Of a DNA stretch of 64,000 nucleotides, positions 19,774 through 28,665 are shown piece by piece (position 1 is the first letter of the stretch; each line of letters begins with the position of its first letter). Both the position numbers and the translations under genes were made by a program. The DNA is from CBDCZY01 sp965224745. Lineage in GTDB: Bacteria > Pseudomonadota > Gammaproteobacteria > Methylococcales > Methylomonadaceae. Location: NCBI GenBank assembly GCA_965224745.1, contig CBDCZY010000003.1, forward strand, positions 372,001 through 436,000, written 5' to 3'. A model generated the notes under the pieces. That model searched no databases. It worked only from the letters and a program-made list of their open reading frames with translations, and was not told where the DNA came from.

Positions 19774-21177
19774 TTAAGCTCTTTGCTCTAAAAAAATAAT
19801 CGCTTTGCGGAGTCTAGCCACTGTTTTTTCTTGCCCCATCAAGGCAAGTGTCTGATCAATCGCAGGTGAAACTGAGGTACCGGTCAATGCTATTCTGATG
19901 GGTTGAGCCACCTGACCTAATTTAACCTGAAATTTATCAGCTGTTTCCAAGACCAAGTTATGTAAAATGTCTGCGCGCCACGTATTTAATTCTGCAAAAG
20001 AAGCCGCCAAATGCTCCAGGATATCCTTGGTATGCGCCTTAAAATTCTTTTTAACCGCCTTTTCATCATAAGTCTCAATATCACGATAGAAAAAGGCACA
20101 CGCTTCAGCCATTTCGACCAACGTTTTACTACGCTCGCGCTGAATTTTAACTAGCTCTGCCAACTCAGGTCCGGTAGATAAATCGACGCCCAAAGTTTCC
20201 ATATACCAACTTAGATGAGAAGCGACTAGCGCCGAATCTTCATTCATGATGTATTGATGATTGAGCCATAAAAGCTTTTCAGGATTAAAGGTTGAAGCCG
20301 ATTGATTGACATCCTGAATATCAAATAAATTGATCATTTCATCGACCGAAAAAATTTCCTGGTCACCATGTGACCAACCTAATCTGACAAGATAATTCAA
20401 CAATGCTTGTGGCAAATAGCCTTCATCGCGGTACTGCATAACACTAACAGCGCCATGCCGTTTCGATAAACGCGCTCCATCCGACCCCAAGATCATCGGA
20501 ACATGGCCGTATTCAGGTGGCTTGGCACCCAGCGCTTGAATCATATTTATTTGACGCGGCGTATTATTGATATGGTCATCGCCGCGAATCACGACACTGA
20601 CTCCCATATCAAGATCATCCACCACCACGGTTAGGTTGTAAGTGGGAGTGCCATCAGAACGCGCAATGATTAAATCGTCTAGTTCACTATTCTGTATGAC
20701 AATATCGCCTTTTACAAAATCATTGATGGTCACCTGACCTTGCAGCGGATTACGAAAACGGACTACAAAAGCACTTCCTGTCTCCTGTTCACTTCGCGAT
20801 CGACAACGACCGTCATAGCGCGGTTTTTCTTTGCGAGCCATCTGTTCAGTCCGCAGCTGTTCAAGTTCTTGCTTTAAACAGTAACAACGATATGCATCAC
20901 CTTGTTCCAGTAGACGATTAATAACTTCTTGGTACCGATCAAATCGCTGCGTTTGATAAAAAGGTCCTGCATCGTAGTTCAAACCAAGCCATTGCATGCC
21001 ATCCAGAATTGCCTGAACAGATTCTTGGGTCGAACGAGCCAAGTCGGTATCTTCAATTCTAAGGATAAATTCTCCGTTGTTTTTTCGGGCATGCAACCAT
21101 GAAAAAAGGGCGGTACGAACACCACCAACATGCAAATGACCTGTTGGACTTGGAGCAAAACGTGTCTTTACTGTCAT
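19774..21177 (-). CDS. gltX: Glutamyl-tRNA synthetase
   Basis: A 467-residue class I aminoacyl-tRNA synthetase charging tRNA-Glu. The HIGH-type motif lies in FAPSPTGHLHVGGVRTALF (residues 7-25), and the KMSKS-type motif is LSKRHGA (near residue 238). ILRIEDTD and the NTPRQINMI segment are also typical. Full length, with the anticodon-binding C-terminal domain intact. The two tRNA genes, including tRNA-Glu, follow at 66 bp. Confidence 0.97.
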   Translation of the reverse strand: MTVKTRFAPSPTGHLHVGGVRTALFSWLHARKNNGEFILRIEDTDLARSTQESVQAILDGMQWLGLNYDAGPFYQTQRFDRYQEVINRLLEQGDAYRCYCLKQELEQLRTEQMARKEKPRYDGRCRSRSEQETGSAFVVRFRNPLQGQVTINDFVKGDIVIQNSELDDLIIARSDGTPTYNLTVVVDDLDMGVSVVIRGDDHINNTPRQINMIQALGAKPPEYGHVPMILGSDGARLSKRHGAVSVMQYRDEGYLPQALLNYLVRLGWSHGDQEIFSVDEMINLFDIQDVNQSASTFNPEKLLWLNHQYIMNEDSALVASHLSWYMETLGVDLSTGPELAELVKIQRERSKTLVEMAEACAFFYRDIETYDEKAVKKNFKAHTKDILEHLAASFAELNTWRADILHNLVLETADKFQVKLGQVAQPIRIALTGTSVSPAIDQTLALMGQEKTVARLRKAIIFLEQRA

Positions 21178-21190
21178 AATTGTCTTAATA

Positions 21191-21622
21191 TTATTTCTTC
21201 AATATTTCCTTGGCATATTGCTTGGCTATGGCTTGAGCCTTGATGGCCCTTTCCGGACCTTCATAGTATTTTAAAATACCTGCAGAGGCTTCATGTCCTT
21301 GCTTAGCCGCTTTTTGATACCAAGCCGTGGATTTACCAGCACTTTGTTGGACTCCTAAACCAATATCATACATCGCTGCCATCATCACCTCAGCTTCGAT
21401 TAGACCCTCCTCAGCAGCTTTTAGAAGCCATTCCGCCGCTTGCTTTTTATCTTCGGTTACCCCTTTCCCTAAGTAAAAGGCAGCACCAAGTTTAGCTTGT
21501 TCGAGCGCCTGTCCTTTTGCAGCGGATTGCCTCACCTGATCCAGATTGATTTCAGCAACACTCGTTGATAAATAAGTAAATGAAAAAAGGGCAACGAATA
21601 CCCAGTGTATAAGTTTAGTCAT
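21191..21622 (-). CDS. Sel1-repeat (TPR-like) secreted protein
   Basis: About 143 residues. I prefer the ATG at 21622, which is preceded by GGAGAGG, over the GTG two codons upstream. A signal peptide (hydrophobic residues about 6-21, Ala-type cleavage after TSVA) leads into Sel1-like repeats with the expected spacing (AKLGAAFYLGKG..., AEVMMAAMYDIGLG..., STAWYQKAAKQGHE). Such repeats mediate protein-protein contact, usually in the periplasm when exported. It is 13 bp upstream of gltX. Specific partner unknown. Confidence 0.8.
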   Translation of the reverse strand: MTKLIHWVFVALFSFTYLSTSVAEINLDQVRQSAAKGQALEQAKLGAAFYLGKGVTEDKKQAAEWLLKAAEEGLIEAEVMMAAMYDIGLGVQQSAGKSTAWYQKAAKQGHEASAGILKYYEGPERAIKAQAIAKQYAKEILKK

Positions 21623-21840
21623 GCACACCTCTCCGGCATTGGAAATGACTATTATACTGTTGAATTCTGAATATCGAGTGATTTGATTTTTTAATCAGTG
21701 TAAAATGCGATTGGTCATTTAGCGGCTTTCTTATGTTTTATCAAAAAGATGCCAAATTTGGATAATGTTAATTATTGGCTAGGTTAACCAGATAACCCTA
21801 TCTTTATTTTATCGGCTTGGTCAGGAAAAACGGAGTAGTA

Positions 21841-23028
21841 ATGAAACATTGTTTTGGTTTAGCCACAATTTTTATAGTTTTTCAATTGATTGCTGGTTGT
21901 ACCTCAAACACTCCACCAAAGCCATTAGTATCATTTCAACCCTATCCTAGCACCACTGCTTTTCCTCAAAATATCGACCAGGCGATAATCATTGTCGACT
22001 CTTCCTCCTCAATGAATGAACCTTATTTTGGTAAAGGTTTTCCGGGACAACCAGGCCACAATAAATTCTCCGCCGAAAGAGAGTTACTTAACCGTTTTTT
22101 TAAAACAGTAGCAAAATATGAAATCAATGCCGCTGTTCGATCATTTGGATTTGGACCATGCCTTTCCTGGGGTTTGACGCATCAAAACCATGCCATGGCA
22201 AACTCAGAGACGATCCCACCGGCTATTGATACGCTTCGCTGTGCTAGTGGAGGCTCCCCCCTCGGCAAGGCTCTTGAGAAATCCAATGAAAATATCCCAG
22301 AAAACGAATCAAATTTTGCTGTTATTGTTTTCAGCGATGGCAAAAACTTAGGTTTTAACCCGGGCTCTGCCCTTAAAGAACTCAAACAAAAATGGAACAG
22401 CAAACTTTGCTTTTACGGCGTCTGGGTAGGAAATGCTGACGAAACTGCAGGATTATTAAAACTGCAGGAAATGTCAGACTTGGTCGGTTGCGGATTTACA
22501 ACGTCGGCTTATAAAATCGCATCAGGCAAAAAAATGACACCCTTTGTCGAGCGAATCTTTTTCGATACCAGCCCACAACTTGGGTATTCTAATTTAGATA
22601 ATCGATTTAATGATGATGATACGGATGGCGTATTAAATGGACTTGACCAATGTCCAGCTACGCCCAGAGGAGCCATCGTCGATTATCAGGGCTGCTGGGA
22701 CATTGTTCCGGTTCTGTTTGATTTTGATAAAAGTAATATTAAACCCGCTTTTCATCCCAGTATGGACGAACAGGTTTTAGTGTTGCTAAATAATCCAACC
22801 GTTAAGATCGAAGTCCGAGGACATACTGATAGTATTGGTTCTAAAATTTATAACCAAGAGTTGTCGAAACGCAGAGCCAATGCGGTACTTCAATACTTCA
22901 CCAGCAAAGGCGTAGAGCAACAAAATCTATATCCACTTGGCTTTTGGTTTTCCGAGCCTGCAGATACAAATGACACGAAGGAAGGTCGAGCCAACAATCG
23001 CAGGGTCAAAATCAAAATTTTCAAATAA
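21841..23028 (+). CDS. VWA-OmpA lipoprotein, paralog 1
   Basis: About 395 residues. ATG at 21841 is chosen over 21817 because GGAG lies 6 bp upstream of it and a proper lipoprotein signal follows (lipobox LIAGC). The VWA domain has a MIDAS-like DSSSSMNE motif near residue 50 and a later FSDGKN segment. A thrombospondin-type-3-like calcium loop with DQCPATPRG follows, then an OmpA C-terminal peptidoglycan-binding domain with VRGHTDSIGS and an NNRRVKIKI tail. The layout suggests an outer-membrane lipoprotein that binds the cell wall and displays a metal-dependent adhesion domain. A very similar gene lies 390 bp downstream. Confidence 0.85.
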   Translation: MKHCFGLATIFIVFQLIAGCTSNTPPKPLVSFQPYPSTTAFPQNIDQAIIIVDSSSSMNEPYFGKGFPGQPGHNKFSAERELLNRFFKTVAKYEINAAVRSFGFGPCLSWGLTHQNHAMANSETIPPAIDTLRCASGGSPLGKALEKSNENIPENESNFAVIVFSDGKNLGFNPGSALKELKQKWNSKLCFYGVWVGNADETAGLLKLQEMSDLVGCGFTTSAYKIASGKKMTPFVERIFFDTSPQLGYSNLDNRFNDDDTDGVLNGLDQCPATPRGAIVDYQGCWDIVPVLFDFDKSNIKPAFHPSMDEQVLVLLNNPTVKIEVRGHTDSIGSKIYNQELSKRRANAVLQYFTSKGVEQQNLYPLGFWFSEPADTNDTKEGRANNRRVKIKIFK

Positions 23029-23419
23029 ACCCTCTTTTATCTCAATCTATAATGAACTACTTAATTTATGGCTGGATCGTCCAGAACAATCAACACACTT
23101 AAACTTCTCAGGGTGCTTTTAGACAAAAGCTATTTTAATCAGTCAAGTTTTTTATTGCCATCTATCTTCCAATACCTTGCATGCCATTATATCTAGAAAA
23201 ATTATTGAAAAGCACTTTCAAGGTATTGTAGTAAAAGTGTTTAAATACAGAACTAGTGGTAGAATGGCAACAGATTAAAACCAATTTAATCTAGAGGCGT
23301 AGTCTTAATCATACACATAGAGACTGGTGAATAATTGGAAACAACCTTATCGAAATTAGATCAAAATTCAAACCATCGTTGAATTTTATGACATTTGATT
23401 ACTTCAATGGAGATTATTA
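23029..23419. other. Intergenic stretch between the two VWA-OmpA genes
   Basis: About 390 bp with no supportable gene. It is long enough for an independent promoter of the second paralog. A GGAG ribosome-binding site precedes that gene at about 23408-23411, but I could not define a promoter or terminator. Confidence 0.4.
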
Positions 23420-24589
23420 ATGAATAAACTTTCGACCATTTTAACCACACTGACTTGTGCTTCAATCATTGGATGCGCCAGTCAAGTCAGCACCGAACCT
23501 GCATCTGCATTTCAGGCTTCCAGCGTTAACACAACTTATGGGCAAAAAACCAAGAATGCCTTAATTATTGCAGATACTTCTTCATCAATGAAAGATCAAT
23601 ACAGCCCTGATGATCAAACGTTGCCAAACAGTTCGAAATTTTCTGCGGAAAAAGAACTAATACATAGATTTGTATCAACTGCTTCCGGCGTTGATGCCAA
23701 CGTGGGCTTAAGGTCTTTCGGTTTTGGTTCCTGTTCTTCTTGGGGTTTTACCGAACTGCACCAAGAATTTACTCCTTTAGCGAATGCTTCATCAACAGCT
23801 GGCACCATATCCTGTGCAGGCGGTGGAAGCCCCATGGGCAAAGCTATTCATGCCGCGCATAAAGACCTGGAGCCGGCCCAAGGTCCTTCAGCGTTAGTAG
23901 TCTTTAGTGATGGGAAAGAGCCTGGTTTTAGCCCATTAAATGAAGTAAAAAGCTTAAAAGAACAATATAACGATCTATGCATCTATACGGTTTGGATTGG
24001 CAATGCGGAAGATGTAGCTGGCAAAACCAGATTAGCAGGATTATCGAACGCCTCTGGTTGTGGGTTTTCAACCAACGCATCCAACATTTCTACGCCAGAT
24101 CAAATGGCGCGGTTTGTTGAAAGGGTATTTTACAACTCCCCACAAGGTGTTGCTTATAATGATAATTTCGCGGATAGTGACGGCGATGGCGTTATCGATG
24201 AATTAGACCAATGCCCAAACACGCCCAGAGGCGCTCCTGTAAATTTTGCTGGCTGTTGGGAAATTAGTGGTGTTTACTTCGATTTTAATAAAAGCGAGAT
24301 CAAACCTGGATTTTATCCAATCCTCAACCAACATATTGAGATATTGAAACAAAATCCTAATCTCAAGTACGAAGTTCAAGGCCACACAGATAGCCTCGGC
24401 CCAGAGCAATACAACCTGAAGCTTTCTGATCAAAGAGCTAGATCGATTGAGCATTATTTCAGCAGTCATGGTATTCCAAGTGAATCGTTAACAAGTCAAG
24501 GTTACGGAGAATCCAGACCTATTGATAGTAACGAAACTAAAGAGGGAAGACAGCACAACCGACGTGTTGAAATACAAGTTGTAAAATAA
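23420..24589 (+). CDS. VWA-OmpA lipoprotein, paralog 2
   Basis: 389 residues, same architecture as the preceding gene: lipoprotein signal with lipobox SIIGC (Cys near residue 19), VWA domain with DTSSSMKD near residue 51 and a VVFSDGKEPGFSP segment, TSP3-like loop DSDGDGVIDELDQCP, and OmpA domain with QGHTDSLGP and HNRRVEIQV. Alignable along its whole length with paralog 1, yet clearly diverged, so an old tandem duplication. A strong terminator follows. Probably an outer-membrane, peptidoglycan-anchored adhesive or envelope-stabilising lipoprotein. Confidence 0.85.
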   Translation: MNKLSTILTTLTCASIIGCASQVSTEPASAFQASSVNTTYGQKTKNALIIADTSSSMKDQYSPDDQTLPNSSKFSAEKELIHRFVSTASGVDANVGLRSFGFGSCSSWGFTELHQEFTPLANASSTAGTISCAGGGSPMGKAIHAAHKDLEPAQGPSALVVFSDGKEPGFSPLNEVKSLKEQYNDLCIYTVWIGNAEDVAGKTRLAGLSNASGCGFSTNASNISTPDQMARFVERVFYNSPQGVAYNDNFADSDGDGVIDELDQCPNTPRGAPVNFAGCWEISGVYFDFNKSEIKPGFYPILNQHIEILKQNPNLKYEVQGHTDSLGPEQYNLKLSDQRARSIEHYFSSHGIPSESLTSQGYGESRPIDSNETKEGRQHNRRVEIQVVK

Positions 24590-24610
24590 TTAAGTAATAT
24601 ATTGAAAAAA

Positions 24611-24645
24611 GGAGGCTTACATTAGATGTAAGCCTCCTTTTTTTA
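24611..24645 (+). terminator. Rho-independent terminator after VWA-OmpA paralog 2
   Basis: GGAGGCTTACAT, loop TAG, ATGTAAGCCTCC is a perfect 12-bp stem followed by seven T. It lies 21 bp after the stop codon. Confidence 0.95.
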
Positions 24646-24998
24646 CATCCACTGCATCGCATGGAAAGCGAAGGCAAGTATTTTCCCAACAGTACCCTGA
24701 AGCCCCTAGCTGGTTCCAGCCAACAACAAGGCCTAGCAACAAGGAGTCCTCAGATGTGGCTCCTGTCTCGCGTCAATTATCGACTCGTCGCTTGGTTCTT
24801 GCACCACCATCAATACAATGCTTAGAGATGAAGTTGATAAACAAGGTGTTAGTTCGTTCATAGCCCTAAGCGGCTTGGCGGGGAAAAGCAGTCCGGGCAA
24901 CTGCTACTTCACCTTAAACCCAAGGAACTTAGGCTATTAAACCTATGCTTTATTTCTAAACCGGGCAGTAAGCGTTCTGCAGATTTGAAATTAGACAA
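24646..24998. other. Unexplained GC-richer intergenic stretch
   Basis: About 350 bp between the terminator and the glycosyltransferase stop, noticeably more GC-rich than other spacers. Short open segments on the plus strand (for example the frame ending at the TAA near 24940) have no good start. It could be a remnant of a mobile element or an unrecognised structured RNA. No function assigned. Confidence 0.3.
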
Positions 24999-26258
24999 TC
25001 ACACACTAACAGGGGATGAAATATGCATTAATTTTTCTTCAAAAGCTGATAACACGGCGTCTTTCCCAAGATATTTTTCAGCATAACCTCTAGCGGCTTG
25101 ATTATAATTTCTGTTGTTGATATCGATTTGAGATAAAATTTCATTCAGCTTTAATACTAATTGCTGTGAATCTTCAGGCTCTACTCTGTATGCCACACCA
25201 GGATACTTCTCTGACAGCAAACCAAGTTCGGTATTTTGTTCTGCTGTAATTAGCGCATGGCCACCAATAGATAAAATGGTTGTAAGTTTTGATGGCAAAA
25301 CAGAATCTGCTGCCCCCTTTTTTTGAATCACTAAATGTACATCGGCAAATGCCATCAGTGATGGTAATTGTTCATACGGCTGCAAGTCATAAAACCTGAT
25401 ATTACGGAGCCCTTTCAATTTCACCAACTCTAACAAGTTCCTTTTAGCAACGCCTGTTCCAACGATGACAAAAAGAACGTCTAACTTATCACTCATTTCT
25501 TCTGCAACATCGATAATGATGTCTAATCCTTGCTTTTGACCTAAATTTCCTGAATACAGTACTATTTTAGTTTGATCAGGAATATTCCATTTTTTTCGAA
25601 AATAATTCTTATCAGTAACATGTGGAGAGATGAAATTCACATCAACCCAGTTGGGAAAATAAAATACCTGTTCCATTTTGCCTGATTTTTTTTTGGCTTT
25701 AGTTACCATATTGGCAGAAATAGAAGAGATGCTATCAAATCCTTTCATAATAATAGATTCAATAACACGAAATAATCCAGCTCGCAAATTCGATTTACTC
25801 ATACCAATACCTAGACCAAGCATGGCATCAAATTCAAAATCTTGAATGTGTAAAATACTTTTAGCTTTCATTAATTTAGAGAATAAAATAATGCCGGGTG
25901 CAGCAAATAAAGTTGGTTCAATCAATATCACGATATCAGGCTTCCAAAAAACTTGTTTAAATAAAACAGGAAGACTACTAATTGTGAAAGATAAAAGATG
26001 AACAATTCTTGTAAAAAGCCCCGGTTGCTGCGGCACATAGAGGGGGCACCTGTTAACTTCAACTCCATCTATCTTTTCTTTCTTATATTGCCATGATCGA
26101 TACCCTTTACCTACTTTCCAATCAGGATAGTAAGGAGGAGAAGTAATTACCTTAACTTCATGTCCTTGTTTTTGAAGCCACCCCGCCATTTCTCCAGAGT
26201 ATTTTCCAGTGCCTGTTAATTCTGGCAAATAATTTAAGCTAAATAGTAAAATTTTCAT
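24999..26258 (-). CDS. WcaI-like family 4 glycosyltransferase
   Basis: A 419-residue GT-B glycosyltransferase. The N-terminus MKILLFSLNYLPELTGTGKY and the VITSPPYYPDWKVGKGYRSW segment strongly resemble WcaI/WbuB enzymes of colanic acid and O-antigen clusters (residues 1-60). The C-terminal Rossmann half has VLYSGNLGQKQGLDI and an E-rich donor-binding segment (VLPSKLTTILSIGGHALIT). Probably transfers a sugar to a lipid-linked intermediate during exopolysaccharide synthesis at the inner membrane. A WcaF-like acetyltransferase lies 134 bp upstream on the same strand, but no other polysaccharide genes are nearby. Confidence 0.8.
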   Translation of the reverse strand: MKILLFSLNYLPELTGTGKYSGEMAGWLQKQGHEVKVITSPPYYPDWKVGKGYRSWQYKKEKIDGVEVNRCPLYVPQQPGLFTRIVHLLSFTISSLPVLFKQVFWKPDIVILIEPTLFAAPGIILFSKLMKAKSILHIQDFEFDAMLGLGIGMSKSNLRAGLFRVIESIIMKGFDSISSISANMVTKAKKKSGKMEQVFYFPNWVDVNFISPHVTDKNYFRKKWNIPDQTKIVLYSGNLGQKQGLDIIIDVAEEMSDKLDVLFVIVGTGVAKRNLLELVKLKGLRNIRFYDLQPYEQLPSLMAFADVHLVIQKKGAADSVLPSKLTTILSIGGHALITAEQNTELGLLSEKYPGVAYRVEPEDSQQLVLKLNEILSQIDINNRNYNQAARGYAEKYLGKDAVLSAFEEKLMHISSPVSV

Positions 26259-26392
26259 TGTTTAGACCCCTTACAAAAAACATTATTCCTGCACCCGAAA
26301 AAATTATAATTATTAGTTCCTATACTTAACCTGAACAGTCAGTATGGAATACCTTTTTATAATTGATATGAATTGATAAAATTGCCCGTTGG

Positions 26393-26938
26393 TTATTCAA
26401 AAACTCTCGGCTTTATTGGTTGTGCTGGATATCCAGCACAAACTGTACTCTTTGGTAAATCGGTTAATACTGTACTTCTTGCGCCAACCACCGTTTGATT
26501 ACCAATGGTTACTCCTGGAGCGACAAACACATCGGTGCATAACCATACACCATCACCAATAACGATTCTTTTCGATAATATATCAAATGTTGGTTTGGTA
26601 TATATGTGTGTACCAGCGCAGAGATATGATTTTTGTGAAATAACAGCGTGACTGCCTATTTCTATCTCGCCCAACGAATATAACTCTACATTATCCCCAA
26701 CCCAAGAATAGTCGCCGATACTTAATTTCCAAGGATAAGTGACTTTTACCGAAGGTCTTATTAGTACATCTTTACCAATTTTGGCTCCAAACAGCTTTAA
26801 AGAAAAACGACGCCAGCCATATAGAAATTGAGGTGATGTATTAATAAAGAGCGCTTGAAATAACCACCATACTTGGACTACAAAAGCACTTCGCCCCCTA
26901 AAACCTTCTGGCAAAACAAAAGAATCAAGTTGTTGCAT
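26393..26938 (-). CDS. WcaF-like polysaccharide O-acetyltransferase
   Basis: A 181-residue left-handed beta-helix (hexapeptide repeat) acetyltransferase. Visible repeats run from about residue 53 (IGKDVLIRPSVKV...) to 165, and the C-terminal VCAGYPAQPIKPR tail is standard for this family. The N-terminal LPEGFRGRSAFVVQVWWLFQ resembles WcaF. Likely adds O-acetyl groups to an exopolysaccharide sugar using acetyl-CoA. It pairs with the WcaI-like gene downstream. Confidence 0.8.
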   Translation of the reverse strand: MQQLDSFVLPEGFRGRSAFVVQVWWLFQALFINTSPQFLYGWRRFSLKLFGAKIGKDVLIRPSVKVTYPWKLSIGDYSWVGDNVELYSLGEIEIGSHAVISQKSYLCAGTHIYTKPTFDILSKRIVIGDGVWLCTDVFVAPGVTIGNQTVVGARSTVLTDLPKSTVCAGYPAQPIKPRVFE

Positions 26939-27515
26939 TTTAGTAAGTAAATTTTATTATTTTAATCATTAATTGAGTATAGTGCTTGACAGCATTTTGT
27001 TTCTAATTGATCTACTTTTTTATTTCAGAAATATAAAGTGTGTTTTTAGTAAAAAGTCCTAATAAAACGAGCTTTACAAATCTTGAATTATGATGAAATC
27101 GTAACCAGGTCTACTCTTCACCGACCTGATAGGAAAAACATTAATTCCTCTAACACAAATAAAAAAGCACATGAGGATTAACTCGTTGCAACCCCCGCCC
27201 TTTAATACGAGGAGGTCAATCTTTTTGCCAACACTTTAATTAGTAAGAAAAATACGGAAAATAGTTTTATTCTCTAATAGGACTAGTAAGAAGAAATTGA
27301 AACGGACATAAAATCCTAAGAATGTCTAGCTTTTAGATATGTTACAAAAAAAAGCGGTCGATAAAAAGTAAATATTCCACTTAAAATACTGACTTTATCC
27401 GAACTTATAATTTTTATGATCGCAACAATATAATATTTTATATTGCCTAACTTTCCTAATAATCAACTTATTTGCTGTTTCACTTTGGTAACAAAGCTTT
27501 AACCAGACTCAAATC
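26939..27515. other. Long intergenic stretch between wcaF-like gene and oadB
   Basis: About 580 bp, AT-rich, upstream of the polysaccharide genes and downstream of oadB. I see no coding frame of quality and no RNA gene. It should contain the promoter of the wcaF/wcaI pair and the end of the oad transcript, but neither can be placed with confidence. Confidence 0.35.
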
Positions 27516-28643
27516 TTATTTAACCAAACTCAGTAAAACGCCGGCCGCTACAGCTGAACCAATCACACCAGCAACATTAGGACCCATTGCATGCATCAGT
27601 AAAAAATTATGCGGATTAGTTTCAAGTCCTACTTTATTGGCTACCCGCGCAGCCATTGGCACGGCCGATACTCCTGCGGCACCAATAAGTGGATTGATCT
27701 GATCCTTGCAAATTAAATTCATAAGTTTAGCCATTATAACTCCTGTGGCAGTACCGATACAAAAGGCAATAGCCCCCAGCAATAATATACCCAGGGTTTC
27801 AGTTCTCAGAAATGCATCAGCACTTAATTTGGATCCAACCGACAAACCTAAAAAGATGGTAACTATATTGATTAAATCATTTTGAGCTGTTTTACTTAAC
27901 CGCTCTACGACTCCACTTGTGCTCATTAAGTTCCCTAAGCAAAACATTCCAATCAAAGGAGCCGCCGAAGGTAAAAATAAAGCTGTCATCACTAACAAGA
28001 GTAACGGGAACAAGATCTTTTCGGTATTGCTGACTACTCGCATCTGCTTCATCTCAATGCCGCGCTCAGCAACTGTAGTAAAAAATCGCATAATTGGCGG
28101 TTGAATCAATGGTACCAATGCCATATACGAATAGGCGGCAACTGCAATAGGACCAAGCAATTCTGGTGCTAATTTTGATGCAACATAAATTGCAGTAGGG
28201 CCATCAGCACCACCAATTATTGCAATGGCGGCGGCGTCTTGTAAACTGAATTGCAACCCAGGAATCATATTCAAAGCTAAAGCACCCAATAATGTCGCAA
28301 ATATTCCAAACTGTGCAGCAGCACCTAACAACATTGTTTTTGGGTTTGCCAACATAGGCCCAAAATCTGTCATGGCCCCAACCCCCATAAAAATTAATAG
28401 CGGAAAAACACCTGTCTTAATACCATAATAGAGGTAATTAAGAATACCCCCTTCCTCTGCAATACCTGCCACAGGAATATTACTCAAAATGGCGCCAAAA
28501 CCAATGGGTAATAACAATAATGGTTCGAATTTTTTCTTGATGGCAAGGTAGAGCAAAATGAAACCTACAATAACCATACTGCCCTGTCCAATAGTCAGAT
28601 TATAAAGGCCAGTACTTTGCCAAATGGCGATCAGATTATCCAT
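27516..28643 (-). CDS. oadB: Na+-translocating oxaloacetate decarboxylase, beta subunit
   Basis: A 375-residue multi-spanning membrane protein that decarboxylates carboxybiotin and exports Na+. Conserved regions include LPIGFGAILSNIP (about 47), GADGPTAIYVASKLAPELLGPIAVAAYSYMALVPLIQPP (about 144, with the membrane Asp), LSVGSKLSADAFL and the C-terminal NPLIGAAGVSAVPMAAR...HAMGPNVAGVIGSAVAAG. It is 22 bp downstream of oadA. Length is at the short end for the family, as seen in forms lacking an N-terminal extension. Confidence 0.95.
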   Translation of the reverse strand: MDNLIAIWQSTGLYNLTIGQGSMVIVGFILLYLAIKKKFEPLLLLPIGFGAILSNIPVAGIAEEGGILNYLYYGIKTGVFPLLIFMGVGAMTDFGPMLANPKTMLLGAAAQFGIFATLLGALALNMIPGLQFSLQDAAAIAIIGGADGPTAIYVASKLAPELLGPIAVAAYSYMALVPLIQPPIMRFFTTVAERGIEMKQMRVVSNTEKILFPLLLLVMTALFLPSAAPLIGMFCLGNLMSTSGVVERLSKTAQNDLINIVTIFLGLSVGSKLSADAFLRTETLGILLLGAIAFCIGTATGVIMAKLMNLICKDQINPLIGAAGVSAVPMAARVANKVGLETNPHNFLLMHAMGPNVAGVIGSAVAAGVLLSLVK

Positions 28644-28665
28644 TGAATTAGAAAATGAAGGTATT

